A DNA stretch of 64,000 nucleotides from Odiellus spinosus (lineage: Eukaryota > Arthropoda > Arachnida > Opiliones > Phalangiidae). The DNA is taken from NCBI GenBank assembly GCA_963920705.1, contig CAWUCO010000183.1:369507-433506 (forward strand), given 5' to 3'. A program made the translations under genes and the position numbers. Positions 10,308 through 20,436 of the stretch are shown here, piece by piece; the stretch's first letter is position 1, and every line of letters begins with the position of its first letter. The notes beneath the pieces are model-generated. The model was not told the DNA's origin. It was given only the letters and a program-made list of their open reading frames with translations, and made no database searches.

Positions 10308-11220
10308 CCAAACTGTCGACAGACGTTTGAGCGAAGGTGGACATATCCAACCGGCGGGACGAGGTGCTGTAGCCCCAGACGTTCCTGAAGAGGTGGAGGA
10401 ACAAGTACTCACCATTTTCGACGAAGATCCAGGAACAAGCACTAGGCGAGTTGGACGCCAATTGGGAGTAAGTCACGTTCTTATCTGGTGAACACTCCGA
10501 GGACATCAGTTTCACCCTTACCATCTACAGAAGGTCCAAGCCCTTAACGAAACGGATTACCCGAGCAGACTGGACTTTTGTCAGTGGTTTATCGCTCAAC
10601 ATCAAGACATCAACTTACCCCAAAACCTTTTAGTTACGGATGAGGCCAATTTTTCCCGCGATGGCATATTGAACATGCACAACAGGCATCAGTGGGCGCA
10701 ACAAAACCCCACGCTACAAGTGTTAAGGCGCACCAAGTTCAATTCAGCTTTAACGTCTGGTGCGGAATTGTTGGTGACCATTTAATTGGACCATTCTTTT
10801 TGCAGCCAAGGCTTAATGGTGAGGCATATCTCCCGTTTCTTCAAGACAATCTGTTCGAGCTTCTTGAAGACGTACCATTGGCCTTGAGACGATACATGTG
10901 GTCTATGCACGACGGTACACCATCTCATTTTTCTCTCCTAAATGAAACATTCCCTTTGAGGTGGATTGGTCGTGGCGGAACGGTTGCGTGACCAGCCAGA
11001 TCTCCGGACCTAAACCCTTATTTCTTTCTTTGGGGCCACCTTAAGGACTTTTGTTTATGTTAGTGAAGTGCGTGACGTGGAAGATCTACGTCAAAGGATT
11101 ATTGATGCCTGCGAAACCATACGCAACACACGAGTTAGACAATCATTTATTAGACGGGCTCAAGTGTGTATCAACGCTGACGGAATGCATTTCGAACAAT
11201 TTTTGTAAATACTTCTGATT
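10308..11220 (+). pseudogene. Mariner-like transposase, right copy
   Basis: Plus-strand reading starts with a helix-turn-helix-like region (TRRVGRQLGVSH), then a nonsense codon, catalytic block 1 (TDEANFSRDG), block 2 (SMHDGTPSHF), a stop after RWIGRGGTVA, and block 3. Block 3 has lost the catalytic aspartate: NPYFFLWG here against NPCDFFLWG in the left copy, caused by a small deletion. Multiple stops and frameshifts; inactive. Confidence 0.75.
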
Positions 11221-11645
11221 CCGATTATTTAACAATTGATAAATATGGTAATTAATAATGGTGTCTTGTAAAATTCCCTTTTCAACACCTGAAACCACAG
11301 TTTGAGTTCAAGTTCTTCTGACCAAAGTTAATGATTGCCCACTCCTAAACATGTTGAAACGCTTTTTTTAGTTAATAAACACCTTGTTTCACTTATCTCT
11401 CGATAATTAGCTTATGCACAATTAAATAGAAAAACAATAATGGTCAAAGGCACAATCTTACCTACACCTTTCGGTCGTTTTTAGTATTTTTGAGGACTAT
11501 TTTCAAGGACTCATAACTACGCAACGCAGCGCGTGAGACTAAAGGTTCATAAACCTTTTTCACTCAGTCTGACCCCACGAAGAACCCCCTTCATTTTTTC
11601 CAGACCTTTCTGAAACACCCTGTATAGAAACAACATTTCACGTAC

Positions 11646-12050
11646 ACTTAAACCCTTTTTACTTTCACTTTCACTTTACACTTTCACTTAACCCTTTCAC
11701 TTTCACTTAACCCTTTTTACTTTTTTTACTTTCACTTAACCCTTTCACTTTCACTTAACCCTTTTTACTTTTTTTACTTTCACTTAACCCTTTTTACTTT
11801 TTTTACTTTCACTTAACCCTTTCACTTTCACTTAACCCTTTTTACTTTTTTTACTTTCACTTAACCCTTTCTCTTTCACTTAACCCTTTTTACTTTTTTT
11901 ACTTTCACTTAACCCTTTCACTTTCACTTAACCCTTTTTACTTTTTTTACTTTCACTTAACCCTTTCACTTTCACTTAACCCTTTTTACCTTTTTTACTT
12001 TCACTTTCACTTAACCCTTTCACATTCACTTTCACTTAACCCTTTCAGTT
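11646..12050. repeat. Simple satellite of TTTCACTTAACCC-type units
   Basis: About 400 bases of interleaved short motifs, TTTCACTTAACCC and TTTTTACTTTTTTAC, alternating as a loose higher-order unit of about 50 bases. Pyrimidine-rich on the plus strand. No coding signal and no CRISPR-type spacing. Confidence 0.9.
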
Positions 12051-12236
12051 GTGACTAGTCAAAACTAATCATATAATAATAACCCATACTACGTTATGTT
12101 CAAATGATATAATAGTATAATCTAACTTTTCTCAAATCCATTTAAAAAATTATGATAATAATTGTATAGCTTACATAAATTCAAAATGTTCTTCGATAGC
12201 CTGCATGGGGACCTCATCATCCTCCCCTTCGTCATG

Positions 12237-12455
12237 TTACCATGGTTCGTTTTCGAACTCCAATTCATCCTCCTCCTCCTCCTGGTTATTCTCCAGCTCC
12301 TCCACCACCTTCTCCTCCTCCAGCTCCTCAGCCTCCAACACCTCCTCCTCCAGCTCCTCATCCTCCATGATAACATCAAGCATGGGGTTAAAACTAGCTA
12401 ATTCGCTAGCGCTGAACAAAACGCCGCTCGCTAGTAATATGATCAGCATATTCAT
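12237..12455 (-). CDS. Small secreted acidic peptide (candidate)
   Basis: 72 codons from an ATG at 12455. The first 19 residues (MNMLIILLASGVLFSASEL) form a good signal peptide; the rest is extremely acidic, dominated by Glu/Leu/Val blocks, and ends ...ENEPW. A TATAAAA sits about 85 bases upstream on the same strand. The shape (signal plus acidic segment) recalls the propart of insect antimicrobial or venom peptide precursors, but no mature cationic peptide follows. GA-rich low-complexity DNA can make such ORFs by chance, so this rests on the signal peptide and promoter. Overlapping ORFs in other frames are shadows. Confidence 0.4.
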   Translation of the reverse strand: MNMLIILLASGVLFSASELASFNPMLDVIMEDEELEEEVLEAEELEEEKVVEELENNQEEEEDELEFENEPW

Positions 12456-12536
12456 TTTTATGTTTAGATACGTTTGGGTGACTTTCGGCAATGTGTTAGA
12501 ACGTGGGTGTGTGAAATAGTACTGGACCAAAATTCG

Positions 12537-12543
12537 TTTTATA
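12537..12543 (-). promoter_or_regulatory. TATA box upstream of the acidic peptide ORF
   Basis: Minus strand TATAAAA, about 82-88 bases before the ATG at 12455, leaving room for a short 5' UTR. Confidence 0.4.
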
Positions 12544-12938
12544 GGGATGGAGATAGGTCAGACGGTCAATAGCCAGAGTCCGGGTTTAGGTACTTTTCAT
12601 GTAAGATTTCCTGGTTTGTCTAGGTCAAATGACTTGTAGGTTATTTTAGATCCTTATTCTATTTTAAGACTTACTTCCTGGTTATTTTATAATATATATT
12701 TTATTTTCCAGAAATAAACCAAAATCGAGTTCACTGTTATTCGTGTCAACAAAGTTGCGTTATCACGATTAAACCAACTCTGGACGTAACAGTTTACTTC
12801 TGTTTAAATTCACATTGTGTGTGTTTTAAATCCGCTGTTTATGTTAAATCGAGTGACTACGTATCACACATTGTACCTCAGAACTATATGCAAGAACTCC
12901 CATCTGTTTTTTTTCTGTATACATTGTGACGTGTTTAG

Positions 12939-13598
12939 TTGGAAACGTCTGCGTTACCAAACTCCGTGTTCAAAGTTTCCAACCCGAAAGTACGCGTGTG
13001 TATATCCAAAGAACAAAAAATGTATTCATCGTATCATTTCTTCGAAAAATGTGCAATTACAGAAAACCTAATTACGAAAGTACCCCGATTAGGTTCTTTG
13101 TGTCTCTTTGAAATCTTAGCAAATAGAAAACAACACGTTAAAAAATACCGAATGTTAAACTACAACTTAAGGCAATTAATATGTACCGAAATGTTAAACA
13201 ATTCACGAGTAGCTCTGGAATTAACACCGCATCTTAATAAGTATATCTCTACACCAATGGTGATTGATGGGCGAGATTGTGCCCAGCATATTCAATCAAC
13301 CGAGTGTCATCTTGGTTTAATACATAAATACTACGACAAACAAAGGTGGCGGTGTCAAAATATTAGAAAAACTGCACTCGTACTGGGATTCATATGCCAT
13401 AGCGCCGCTGCTGCGCAGAGCGTTATAAACACAGCAATGCTTAAAATCCTATACGAGCTGGGTTCAAATAGAACCACTAAACAACGTCATGTCAGAAGAC
13501 CAGCTGGTCTCGCATATCAAAAGAACCTCCTGAAACTAGCTGAGATTGATATAAATATTTCAAAACTTAGACACTATCACTGGACATACCTAGATTAG
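12939..13598 (+). CDS. Unrecognised 219-codon ORF, probably truncated by a stop
   Basis: Basic protein with several Cys and His. It holds a PRLGSLCLFEIL stretch that fits the loose elongin-C-binding BC-box pattern (L-x3-C-x3-I), a guess only. The frame is preceded by GTGTTTAG, a possible splice acceptor, so the start is uncertain. The last third lies in a tandem duplication (13452 onward): copy 1 ends at TAG (HWTYLD stop) whereas copy 2 reads GAT GAG and continues about 40 codons further, suggesting that copy 1 has a nonsense change. It lies between transposon debris and element 3, so it could be a viral accessory gene or host-derived. Confidence 0.4.
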   Translation: METSALPNSVFKVSNPKVRVCISKEQKMYSSYHFFEKCAITENLITKVPRLGSLCLFEILANRKQHVKKYRMLNYNLRQLICTEMLNNSRVALELTPHLNKYISTPMVIDGRDCAQHIQSTECHLGLIHKYYDKQRWRCQNIRKTALVLGFICHSAAAAQSVINTAMLKILYELGSNRTTKQRHVRRPAGLAYQKNLLKLAEIDINISKLRHYHWTYLD

Positions 13599-13985
13599 CG
13601 TTTTGAAGATTGTCGCGTTAATAAACCAACTTTAAACTATATAAACATCTTCTTAAGGCCTTGCGTATACAGACCACAAAATAAAATATTCTGTAATGAT
13701 ACTTTGATAAACAGTACGAGCTGGGTTCAAATAGAACCACGAAACAACGTCATGTCAGAAGACCAGCTGGTCTCGCATATCAAAAGAACCTCCCGAAACT
13801 AGCTGAGATTGATAGAAATATTTCAAAACTTAGACACTATCACTGGACATACCTAGATGAGCGTTTTGAAGATTGTCGCGTTAATAAACCAACTTTAAAC
13901 TATATAAACACCTTCTTAAGGCCTTGCGTATATAACCCACAAAATAAAATATTCTGTAATGATACTTTGATAAACAGTGTTTGAA
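13452..13985 (+). repeat. 265-bp tandem duplication, 3' end of the preceding ORF
   Basis: Unit 1 (about 13452-13717) and unit 2 (about 13718-13985) are nearly identical, both starting near TACGAGCTGGGTTCAAATAG and ending near ATGATACTTTGATAAACAGT. Few differences (GATTAG/GATGAG, CATCTTC/CACCTTC), so the duplication is recent. Only unit 2 keeps the open reading frame to its natural-looking end. Confidence 0.85.
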
Positions 13986-14106
13986 ATGTAGTGACACTTG
14001 GTATGTAATGTATTCTGAATAAATTGGATTTAAAACAAGTTACATTGTCCTGTCAAACTTTGACAAGCTGTCATCTTTGACGAATTACACAAAAAAAATA
14101 ACCCTT

Positions 14107-15241
14107 TTAAACACTTATATATCGCGAAAAGACCCTCGTAACTCTCCTTCCTGCCTTCTGTAATGTTGCGCTCGAATAGCGGGTCCTAACTACTTTAGTG
14201 TACGATCTCATGTACTGATGTCTCTCGAAATTAGGGGTTAAAGGCTTGTAAGGAACGCTAGTTCCATCGAGGTAGAGAGCGATATGATTTAAATCAAAGT
14301 GTTGAAAATTAAAGGGCGACTGGGTATAGGCGTTCTGTTCTACCAGAGCGAAAAGGACTCGTTTGGGTAACTGTCCCATAAAGAGATTATCTCTAACGCA
14401 GATTTTTGTTCCGCTATTTATGGAAAAAGAGTTACACTCCGTTCGAGTTATTGGATATTTCATGGTAGCTAGTTCGAGATATTTGGCGTGGGCAATTGTA
14501 ATCTCGGGAGTTAATTTTACTTTTCTGATATACAGGGAAGCGAGTTCGTATTGTACCTTCCATCTAACACCACCCGATAAGGTTTTAATACAAAATTCGT
14601 TGGAGCTTTTAATAAATTAAAATTTCAAGTCAATCATGTTCGGAATAAAACGAGACTGTTGACAGAAGTCCGTGTGAACCGCGCCAATCATATCGATGGT
14701 CCCTTGTTTGGCGAAACTTGCTCTTTTCTTGAATCCTTCATTTTCCGGCGGGGTATTGAATTTTCCGGCTGTATCGTTGTAGAACATGGCGGCAGTTAGA
14801 AAACTTCTTTTCGCAGGTCCACCAAAAGTCACGGTTGTTTGAAACATGGCCTTGTAGGCATAGTTCTGTGGCGATGGCGTTACCGATCTATCACCCAAGG
14901 AAACGTGTACCTCGCTAAAAAGGCTCGAATGAAACAGATTCAGGGCGCTACCACGTCCGCCGGTGTGGTGATTACCCCAGCCGCATCGATTACTGCCGCC
15001 GCTGGAATTGTTCTCCCGTCCGCTGGGTCGACGAGTCTAACTTGAAGATGTAACAAAGTTTTGGACAAATCAATGTACGTATCGGAGTTTCCGGCCACGG
15101 CGAAGGTTAGAGTTGAATTTTCGTTAATGTTCGAGATGGGACTATACTCAACCCATTCTCCACTCACTATACTCGCGGCACGTTGAAAAGTTCGACTTCG
15201 GAACTAACCGAACCTTGGGAATCGGGATGGATATGGGCCAT
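14107..15241 (-). pseudogene. Major capsid protein (F54H12.2-like), element 3, broken
   Basis: Pieces in at least three frames match the intact element-2 gene at 41013-42353: an N-terminal part with SSEVELF then SPISNINENSTL...YIDLSKTLL, a middle part with YNDTAGKFNTP and an IDMIGAVHTD segment, and a later part with LASLYIRKVKLTPE and FNFQHFDLNHIALYLDG. Frameshifts lie near 15170, 14905-14940 and 14470-14620, and the C-terminal about 90 residues are missing at 14107-14190. I place the start at the Met at 15241 (MAHIHPD...). In Polinton-like elements this protein is the probable double jelly-roll capsomer. Confidence 0.8.
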
Positions 15242-15310
15242 TATATTGTAGAAAATATATCGGAGGGTTTTAAGAGCGGTCTTCTCTTCTTCCTGTTCGT
15301 CGCTGAACTG

Positions 15311-17905
15311 ACTATAGTCGCCCCAACGAAAGAAGAGCCCTGAGAAAAACGTCCGAAATGGGGTCGCCACCATCGACCCCATAGTTATTAATCAACTTGT
15401 TTTTCTCTTGCGATGTCTGTCTGCAATATCGTCTGCTATCAAGATTGAGTGGATAAGTTCGGTGTTATAGAACGTCGGCTTTTTGCAGTGTATATGCTGT
15501 TATATTTTGTTTATTGCGATCAAGTATTCTGTATAATTCACAACATAACGAAACAACATTAGAAAGTACACCAGTTCTAGTTTTTTGTTTATTACGATTA
15601 ACCTCTGAATTTAAAAACATTGAATATTTAAGGAAAGACACCATTAGTGAAAAAACATAAATACAATCAAAAATTAATGTAATTGTCTTAGAATTCAAGC
15701 ACACTTTGCCCGTTTAGTTCGAATATTCATCGGAGTCTTCGCTGTCATCTTGCATGTTGATAAGAGGATCAATCGCGGTTTCGATGATGGGATCTTTTTC
15801 CCAGTACTCTTCAAGTACCTTTTCCACATGCATAATCGCGTTGATTAAATTTTCCGGTGTAACACGTTCTATGGTCCTTACTGTGGTATCTTTGACCGTC
15901 GATAGTTTGAAACCAGAATTCTCCTTGGCAACTTCGTTCTTCACTTGTGCCCATATCAACTCAATTGGGTTAAACTGGCAATGGTACGGTGGAAGCCTCA
16001 CCACTTTGTGACCTCTACTTTCAGCAATCTCGTCAATTTCGTATCTCAGGGTTCTTGACTTGTGAAGTTTAATTATTTCATAGAGTTCCGCTTTGAGTGA
16101 GGTTTTGTCATAGGAAATGTGGTGGTCGTCGAGCCATTTCTGCCTTTACGAGTTGCTGTGGTAGGTGCTTTGTCTACAATAACCAAGTGATATCGCGCGT
16201 TGTCCATGAAGATGGTCGCATTTTCAATGTTAGGCAGAACTTGTTTTATAAACCACTCATTGAAGCATTTGGCATTCATGTCGGCATGATAGTCTGCAAG
16301 GCCCGATTTAGATGGGAATATCAAGAGTCCATTCTTCACAAAACCTTTCGAGGAACCCGCGTGAAGTACAATAAGTCTCTTTCCTTTACCAGAAGGGACT
16401 TTCGGACCAGATATATCGTCCGACTACCAACATTGCGATACCGTATGGTTTTCATTCACCCACGTCTCGTCAATAAAAATAACGTTGTCCTTCAAATCTA
16501 TACCTTTTACAGTTTTTAGAAATGGCCGACGGCGAGCCACGACGTCAGTTCTTTCCATAAGATGCTTGCGACTATCGACCTTTTTATACTCGAAACCAAG
16601 TTGATTTTTAAGTACTTGTCGTAATGATTCACGACCACCGCTGAAAATGGCTTCTTGCGTCACATCGTCGACTTGTCGAAGGGATTCCAGTAATTTCTCT
16701 ACAGTGGGGAGCTCTTTGTCTAAGTAGAATTGATGTACTCGACGTCTAATGGCTTCAAGCTGAAAGCTATCTACCTCAGTTACTGGGGATGATCGGCTTC
16801 TAGACTTCCCAGGACTCTGGGCAACCTCGGCGTATGACTTTCCTATCTGTTCGGCATCTTTCACTTCCTTCTGAATCCTTTTAACCGTTGTACAACTTAC
16901 ACCAGTTGCTTCTGCCGTGTGAACTTGAACCTGTTTCACCGGATGCAAGACACGTTTTTCGTTGCGCTCTCTTTCAAAATAACTGGCCACATTAGATATA
17001 ATTATTCGTGCCAGGCGGTGGATAGTTGAGCCTCTACTACATTTCGGCATGGTTAACTAACTATGAGCTGCACACTCCCATTGATTAATACCATGCGCGA
17101 TAAAATTGTCAAACGTTTTATATATTTATTATAGAGAAAATATTAAATTTAAAAAATATTCAATTACCCGTGGTTTCGTTTTTTTTTTTTTAGTTAAGCG
17201 GAAGGAATTGCACATTTTAATTAAGAGCACTTTTTCTTGTTTAAATTGACCATTTTATCTAAAATAAATATTTAAAACGTTTGACAATTTTATCGCGCAT
17301 GGTATTAATCAATGGGAGTGTGCAGCTCATAGTTAGTTAACCACAGTAAGGGCCATAGAACGTGTTACACCGGAAAATTGGATCAAGGCGATTATGCATG
17401 TGGAAAAGGTACTTGAAGAGTACTGGGAAAAAAATCCCATCATCGAAACCGCGATTGAACCTCTTATCAACATGCAAGATGACAGCGAAGACTCCGATGA
17501 ATATTCGAACTAAACGGGCAAAGAGTGCTTGAATTCTAAGACAATTACATTAATTTTTGATTATATTTATGTTTTTTCACTAATTGTGTCTTTCCTTAAA
17601 TATTCAATGTTTTTAAATTCAGAGGTTAATCTTAATAAACAAAAAACTAGTACTGGTGTACTTTCTAATGTTGTTTCGTTTATACAGAATACTTGATCGC
17701 AATAAACAAAATATAACAGCATATACACTGCAAAACGCCGACGTTCTATAACACCGAACTTATCCACTCAATCTCCATAGCAGACGAAATTGCAGACAGA
17801 CATCGCAAGAGAAAAACAAGTTGATTAATAACTATGGGGTCGATGGTGGCGACCCCATTTCGGACGCTTTTCTCAGGGCTCTTCTTTCGTTGGGGCGACT
17901 ATAGT
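15311..17905. mobile_element. Palindromic transposase region inserted in element 3
   Basis: The sequence 15311-15892 recurs inverted at 17340-17905, and 17051-17115 recurs inverted at 17275-17341, so the block is a large palindrome centred near 17195 whose right arm lacks about 1.1 kb of the transposase. Each arm ends with the same 70-90 bases that include ATGGGGTCGATGGTGGCGAC from the element-3 capsid locus, so the inverted duplication happened after the transposase entered element 3. Confidence 0.75.
15714..17050 (-). pseudogene. IS630/Tc1-mariner superfamily transposase, frameshifted
   Basis: The first frame (17050-16424, 208 residues) has an N-terminal DNA-binding region with ATGVSCTTVKRI and the first catalytic block FIDETWVNENHT. 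A second frame (16339-16073) holds NGLLIFPS...IFMDNARYH with the second Asp, and a third (16004-15714) holds PPYHCQFNPIELIWAQVKN with the Glu. At least two frameshifts separate them, so it is inactive. The C-terminal tail (MQDDSEDSDEYSN) is repeated inverted at about 17345-17513. Confidence 0.8.
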
Positions 17906-18297
17906 CTTCGACGCTTACACTTTCTTTTATGCCCGTTTCCAGTCATTCTAGCGATTTCGTTGGCGGCACTGATTACGACATCTCTCGCAGCGTCTTTCCC
18001 TCGAGATTTAGCCACGGATTTCACGGGAATTCCGCTGGCTACGTCGGTAACAATTTTAGATCCCGTATTTAACAGTTTTTTCCCAAGATACATGGCTCCG
18101 TTTTTCAAAAGTGGTACGGCTCGACGGAAGGCCGAGGCGATAAAGTTTCCTAGACCGTATCCTTGTTGAACGGGGAGACCCTGGTATACGGGTATAGAAC
18201 CCTTTCCAATTTGACTTTGAAAATATTTAGCGTGTCCAATTTGATTTAAAAAGTGCCGATCGTAGTCCGACTGGGTGGAGGACATTTTTTGCTTCAT
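17899..18297 (-). CDS. Minor capsid/core protein (pVI/pX-like), element 3
   Basis: 132 codons, intact, overlapping the palindrome end by a few bases. Homologous to 42415-42798: both share a QxG.GLG.......R...P..K......G.......G....DV..G...K.A...R layout and a strongly basic C-terminus (KRKCKRRRL here). Small basic, glycine-containing proteins next to the capsid genes of Polintons resemble adenovirus minor or core proteins; the exact equivalent is uncertain. Start taken at the first Met (18297); a second Met four codons on is possible. Confidence 0.7.
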   Translation of the reverse strand: MKQKMSSTQSDYDRHFLNQIGHAKYFQSQIGKGSIPVYQGLPVQQGYGLGNFIASAFRRAVPLLKNGAMYLGKKLLNTGSKIVTDVASGIPVKSVAKSRGKDAARDVVISAANEIARMTGNGHKRKCKRRRL

Positions 18298-18352
18298 GAT
18301 GCGTCTCGTTTAACTCTCGATAAGAATGGCGAGCGCGTCCATACTGTCGGCT

Positions 18353-18360
18353 TATTTATA
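18353..18360 (-). promoter_or_regulatory. Late-type TATA box overlapping a stop codon
   Basis: Minus strand TTATAAATAAG, about 60 bases before the ATG at 18297. The TAA that ends the penton-like frame is part of the same TATAAATA. The same layout appears before the element-2 penton-like gene (44119-44128). Confidence 0.5.
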
Positions 18361-19205
18361 AGGGCGACCACATTCTTCGAGGTCTAAAATTTAGAGTCGC
18401 GTGAACTTTACCTCTTTCGAACTTGACGGGTACACCCATTTCACTCATAATGTTAATTTCGATGCATTGAAAGGAATTGCAGGAAACTGGGAGGTAATGA
18501 GGACGAGAAAATTCTGTCTACCGTATCCCCGTCATTCCCTTGAACGCTCGTTATTCGTAGAAGCGGAACATGAACGTCACCTACAGCCGAGCCTACAGCC
18601 CTACTTTCGACGATATCGGAATATATGAAGAGAGAATGAAGACCCGCGTCTAAATCCACCGGATAACTGGCTACTCTCGCGTGGACGATTGTCGTAGTTT
18701 GTGTATGATCTTTCGTAAATCCCAACATGACCGCCAACTCCCCCGGTATAGTTAAGAAGTAATCCGGTTTTACAGAAACTTCCACACGTCGTAATTGCGC
18801 GATATAACTAAACGTGTATTTAGCACTCGTTGTCGTCTCTGACTCGAACATATCACCCTCGACTGGCGTCCCCTTTTTCAGTATAGTGACGTTCGAGATA
18901 TCATCTTCGTCGTAATTGAGTTGCTCCAATAGGTCTTCTATATTTCCGTAGTAGCCCGCGGGAAGTTCTACCATTCTCGAATGACTCGTGCTATTTCTAT
19001 TTACCCCGTGGTTAGTTAAAGATATCCAGAACGGCTATCTCATATTGCTCCATGTGTGGGGATAGCTGAATTCCACCAAAGCCACTTCGTACGGACCTTG
19101 TAATTTAACCGCTTCCGGTAAATGTGTTCGGAATTTACGAATCGTATTCCCGAGAAAGTAACTCATAGAACTGTATGACGGTAGGGTTATGTAGAACGGC
19201 ATCAT
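18356..19205 (-). pseudogene. Penton-like capsid protein, element 3, broken
   Basis: Starts at ATG 19205 (MMPFYITLPSYSSMSYF) with the family signature PYEVALVEFSYPHTW. An in-frame TAG near 19039 interrupts it, then the same frame runs from about 18974 to 18453 (LDAGLHSLFIYSDIVE, VPLLRI). A frameshift near 18470 precedes the last block, whose end (FERGKVHATLNFR) matches the C-termini at 25 and 42805. About 277 residues long, compared with about 420 in elements 1 and 2, so it is the compact form of the family. Its ATG overlaps the integrase stop by four bases. Confidence 0.75.
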
Positions 19206-20190
19206 GCAAGGTCAATTTCCTGCACCCAACTGTCGAATGATGGCGGGTATCCATTACAGCGAACGAATCTCTCGATACTTCCGTCAGCCTTGCGTCGTTT
19301 TTTCAACACTTTTTCGATTTTAAAAACGCTGTTACTCAGGTCCTTGCCAATTTTCTGTAGTTGCTCTCGGTAAAAAATCCCAGTAATGAGCTCTTCTTTC
19401 AAGTCTCGTATCTTATATACAGGAGGGCTACGAGCTAATTTGAAAAGTTCTTCCGACCATGTAGGTATGTATCCCTTATCGAAGAGATTAGTCTGTTAAC
19501 TTATACGAACTACGTCACCAACATCAAAGGGGAAAGAAAGCGGAGTCGAGAAATCTACGTCACCATATAGATTCTCCCAAACACGTTTAGATGTAGCCAG
19601 CGTGACTTCGACGGGTTTGCACTTTATAGATCGATGATAACTATGATTATAAGCTTTCACCATCTCTTTTAGAACATTGGTATATTTGAAGGTATTATTT
19701 TCCGTAAAATATCGATACATTCGAGTCTTTAAAGTTCGATTAAATCTCTCCACTATCGTCGCTTTCAGTTCCGATTCAGGGGCGAAAAAACTTTATCCCT
19801 CTACGTTTTAACTCGTTTTGTACTTCCTTGCAAACAAATTCATTTCCGTGATCCGATTGGATTCGTTTCGGCGAACGGCCGGAATCTAAAATGACGTTTA
19901 ACGCTCCGAGAATAGTCTTTCCTTTCTTGTCCTTGATCGCAACCACGAAGGCAAACTTACTGAAAACGTCGATACAGCGAACCATATATAATATTCTTCA
20001 AATCAGCCACTGTTCGTCGATTCCGTAGACTATAGTTTTATTTCTAGTAAGTGTTTCCTCGCACTCCTGTGAAGCGTATAAGTATCTTGGGTTTTCAAGA
20101 AATCGCTTATTTCTCTGACAGTAACCTTTAATCCTCGGTCTTTAGCCGCTCGGTATAAGCCGTCAACACTACCGTAAGAGCCCGGATCCG
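19202..20190 (-). pseudogene. Retrovirus-like integrase with chromodomain-like tail, element 3
   Basis: Recognisable Polinton integrase. N-terminal segment (GLYRAAKDRGLKV, FLKTQDTYTLHR) in one frame near 20070-20190, a frameshift near 20010-20040, then the catalytic core: CIDVFSKFAFV (first Asp), IQSDHGNEF (second Asp), a frameshift near 19780, and IVERFNRTLKTRM (Glu). The SH3-like part contains a TAA at 19496-19498 in an otherwise open frame and ends with a chromodomain-like VFKIEKVLKKRRK...GYPPSFDSWV segment. The family inserts element DNA into the host chromosome; this copy is inactive. Confidence 0.85.
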
Positions 20191-20209
20191 AAACCTTATT
20201 ATATATTTT

Positions 20210-20398
20210 TTAAGTTCTTCCATTGAATGAACAGTTGTTCGAAGTACTATAATGCCAGAATACAAAATCGCTAACTTCTATAATTATTATTATAAATACA
20301 ATTAAAACTGCAGTTAATAACTTGGGAGAATTTATAAATGACTCGAATAGAGACGCTAAAGGTCCTACAGAGACAACCTCGACATTACCACTCTCCAT
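20210..20398 (-). CDS. Small single-pass membrane protein, element 3
   Basis: 62 codons with one strongly hydrophobic segment (about residues 30-46, LLTAVLIVFIIIIIEV). It lies between the integrase and the conserved structural-type genes in the same orientation. Element 2 carries unrelated small membrane proteins at 39436-39819 and 44119-44319. Function unknown. Confidence 0.45.
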   Translation of the reverse strand: MESGNVEVVSVGPLASLFESFINSPKLLTAVLIVFIIIIIEVSDFVFWHYSTSNNCSFNGRT

Positions 20399-20436
20399 GT
20401 CAAAGCCTAATTAATAAATGAATCGAGAAAATATAT

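Larger units (their letters stand above)
9226..11622. mobile_element. Mariner-type transposon, near-palindromic composite
   Basis: Both ends read inward CAGGGTGTTTCAGAAAGG and are flanked by TA, the usual Tc1/mariner target duplication. The identity of the two ends continues inward for about 1.05 kb, so arms 9226-10300 and about 10560-11622 are inverted copies of one transposase gene. A unique segment (about 10305-10555) holds the N-terminal coding part and belongs to the right copy only. This is an inverted duplication or two head-to-head insertions, not one normal element. Confidence 0.85.

Noticed and set aside
11646-12050. Regularly spaced repeats resembling a CRISPR array or telomeric repeats
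   Set aside because: Units are degenerate simple-sequence motifs with no unique spacers and no conserved telomere unit; context is eukaryotic.
12122-12519. Several overlapping ORFs on both strands rich in Arg/Trp, Leu or Ser
   Set aside because: They are other-frame readings of the GAG/GAA-rich stretch that encodes the acidic peptide; no initiation or domain support.
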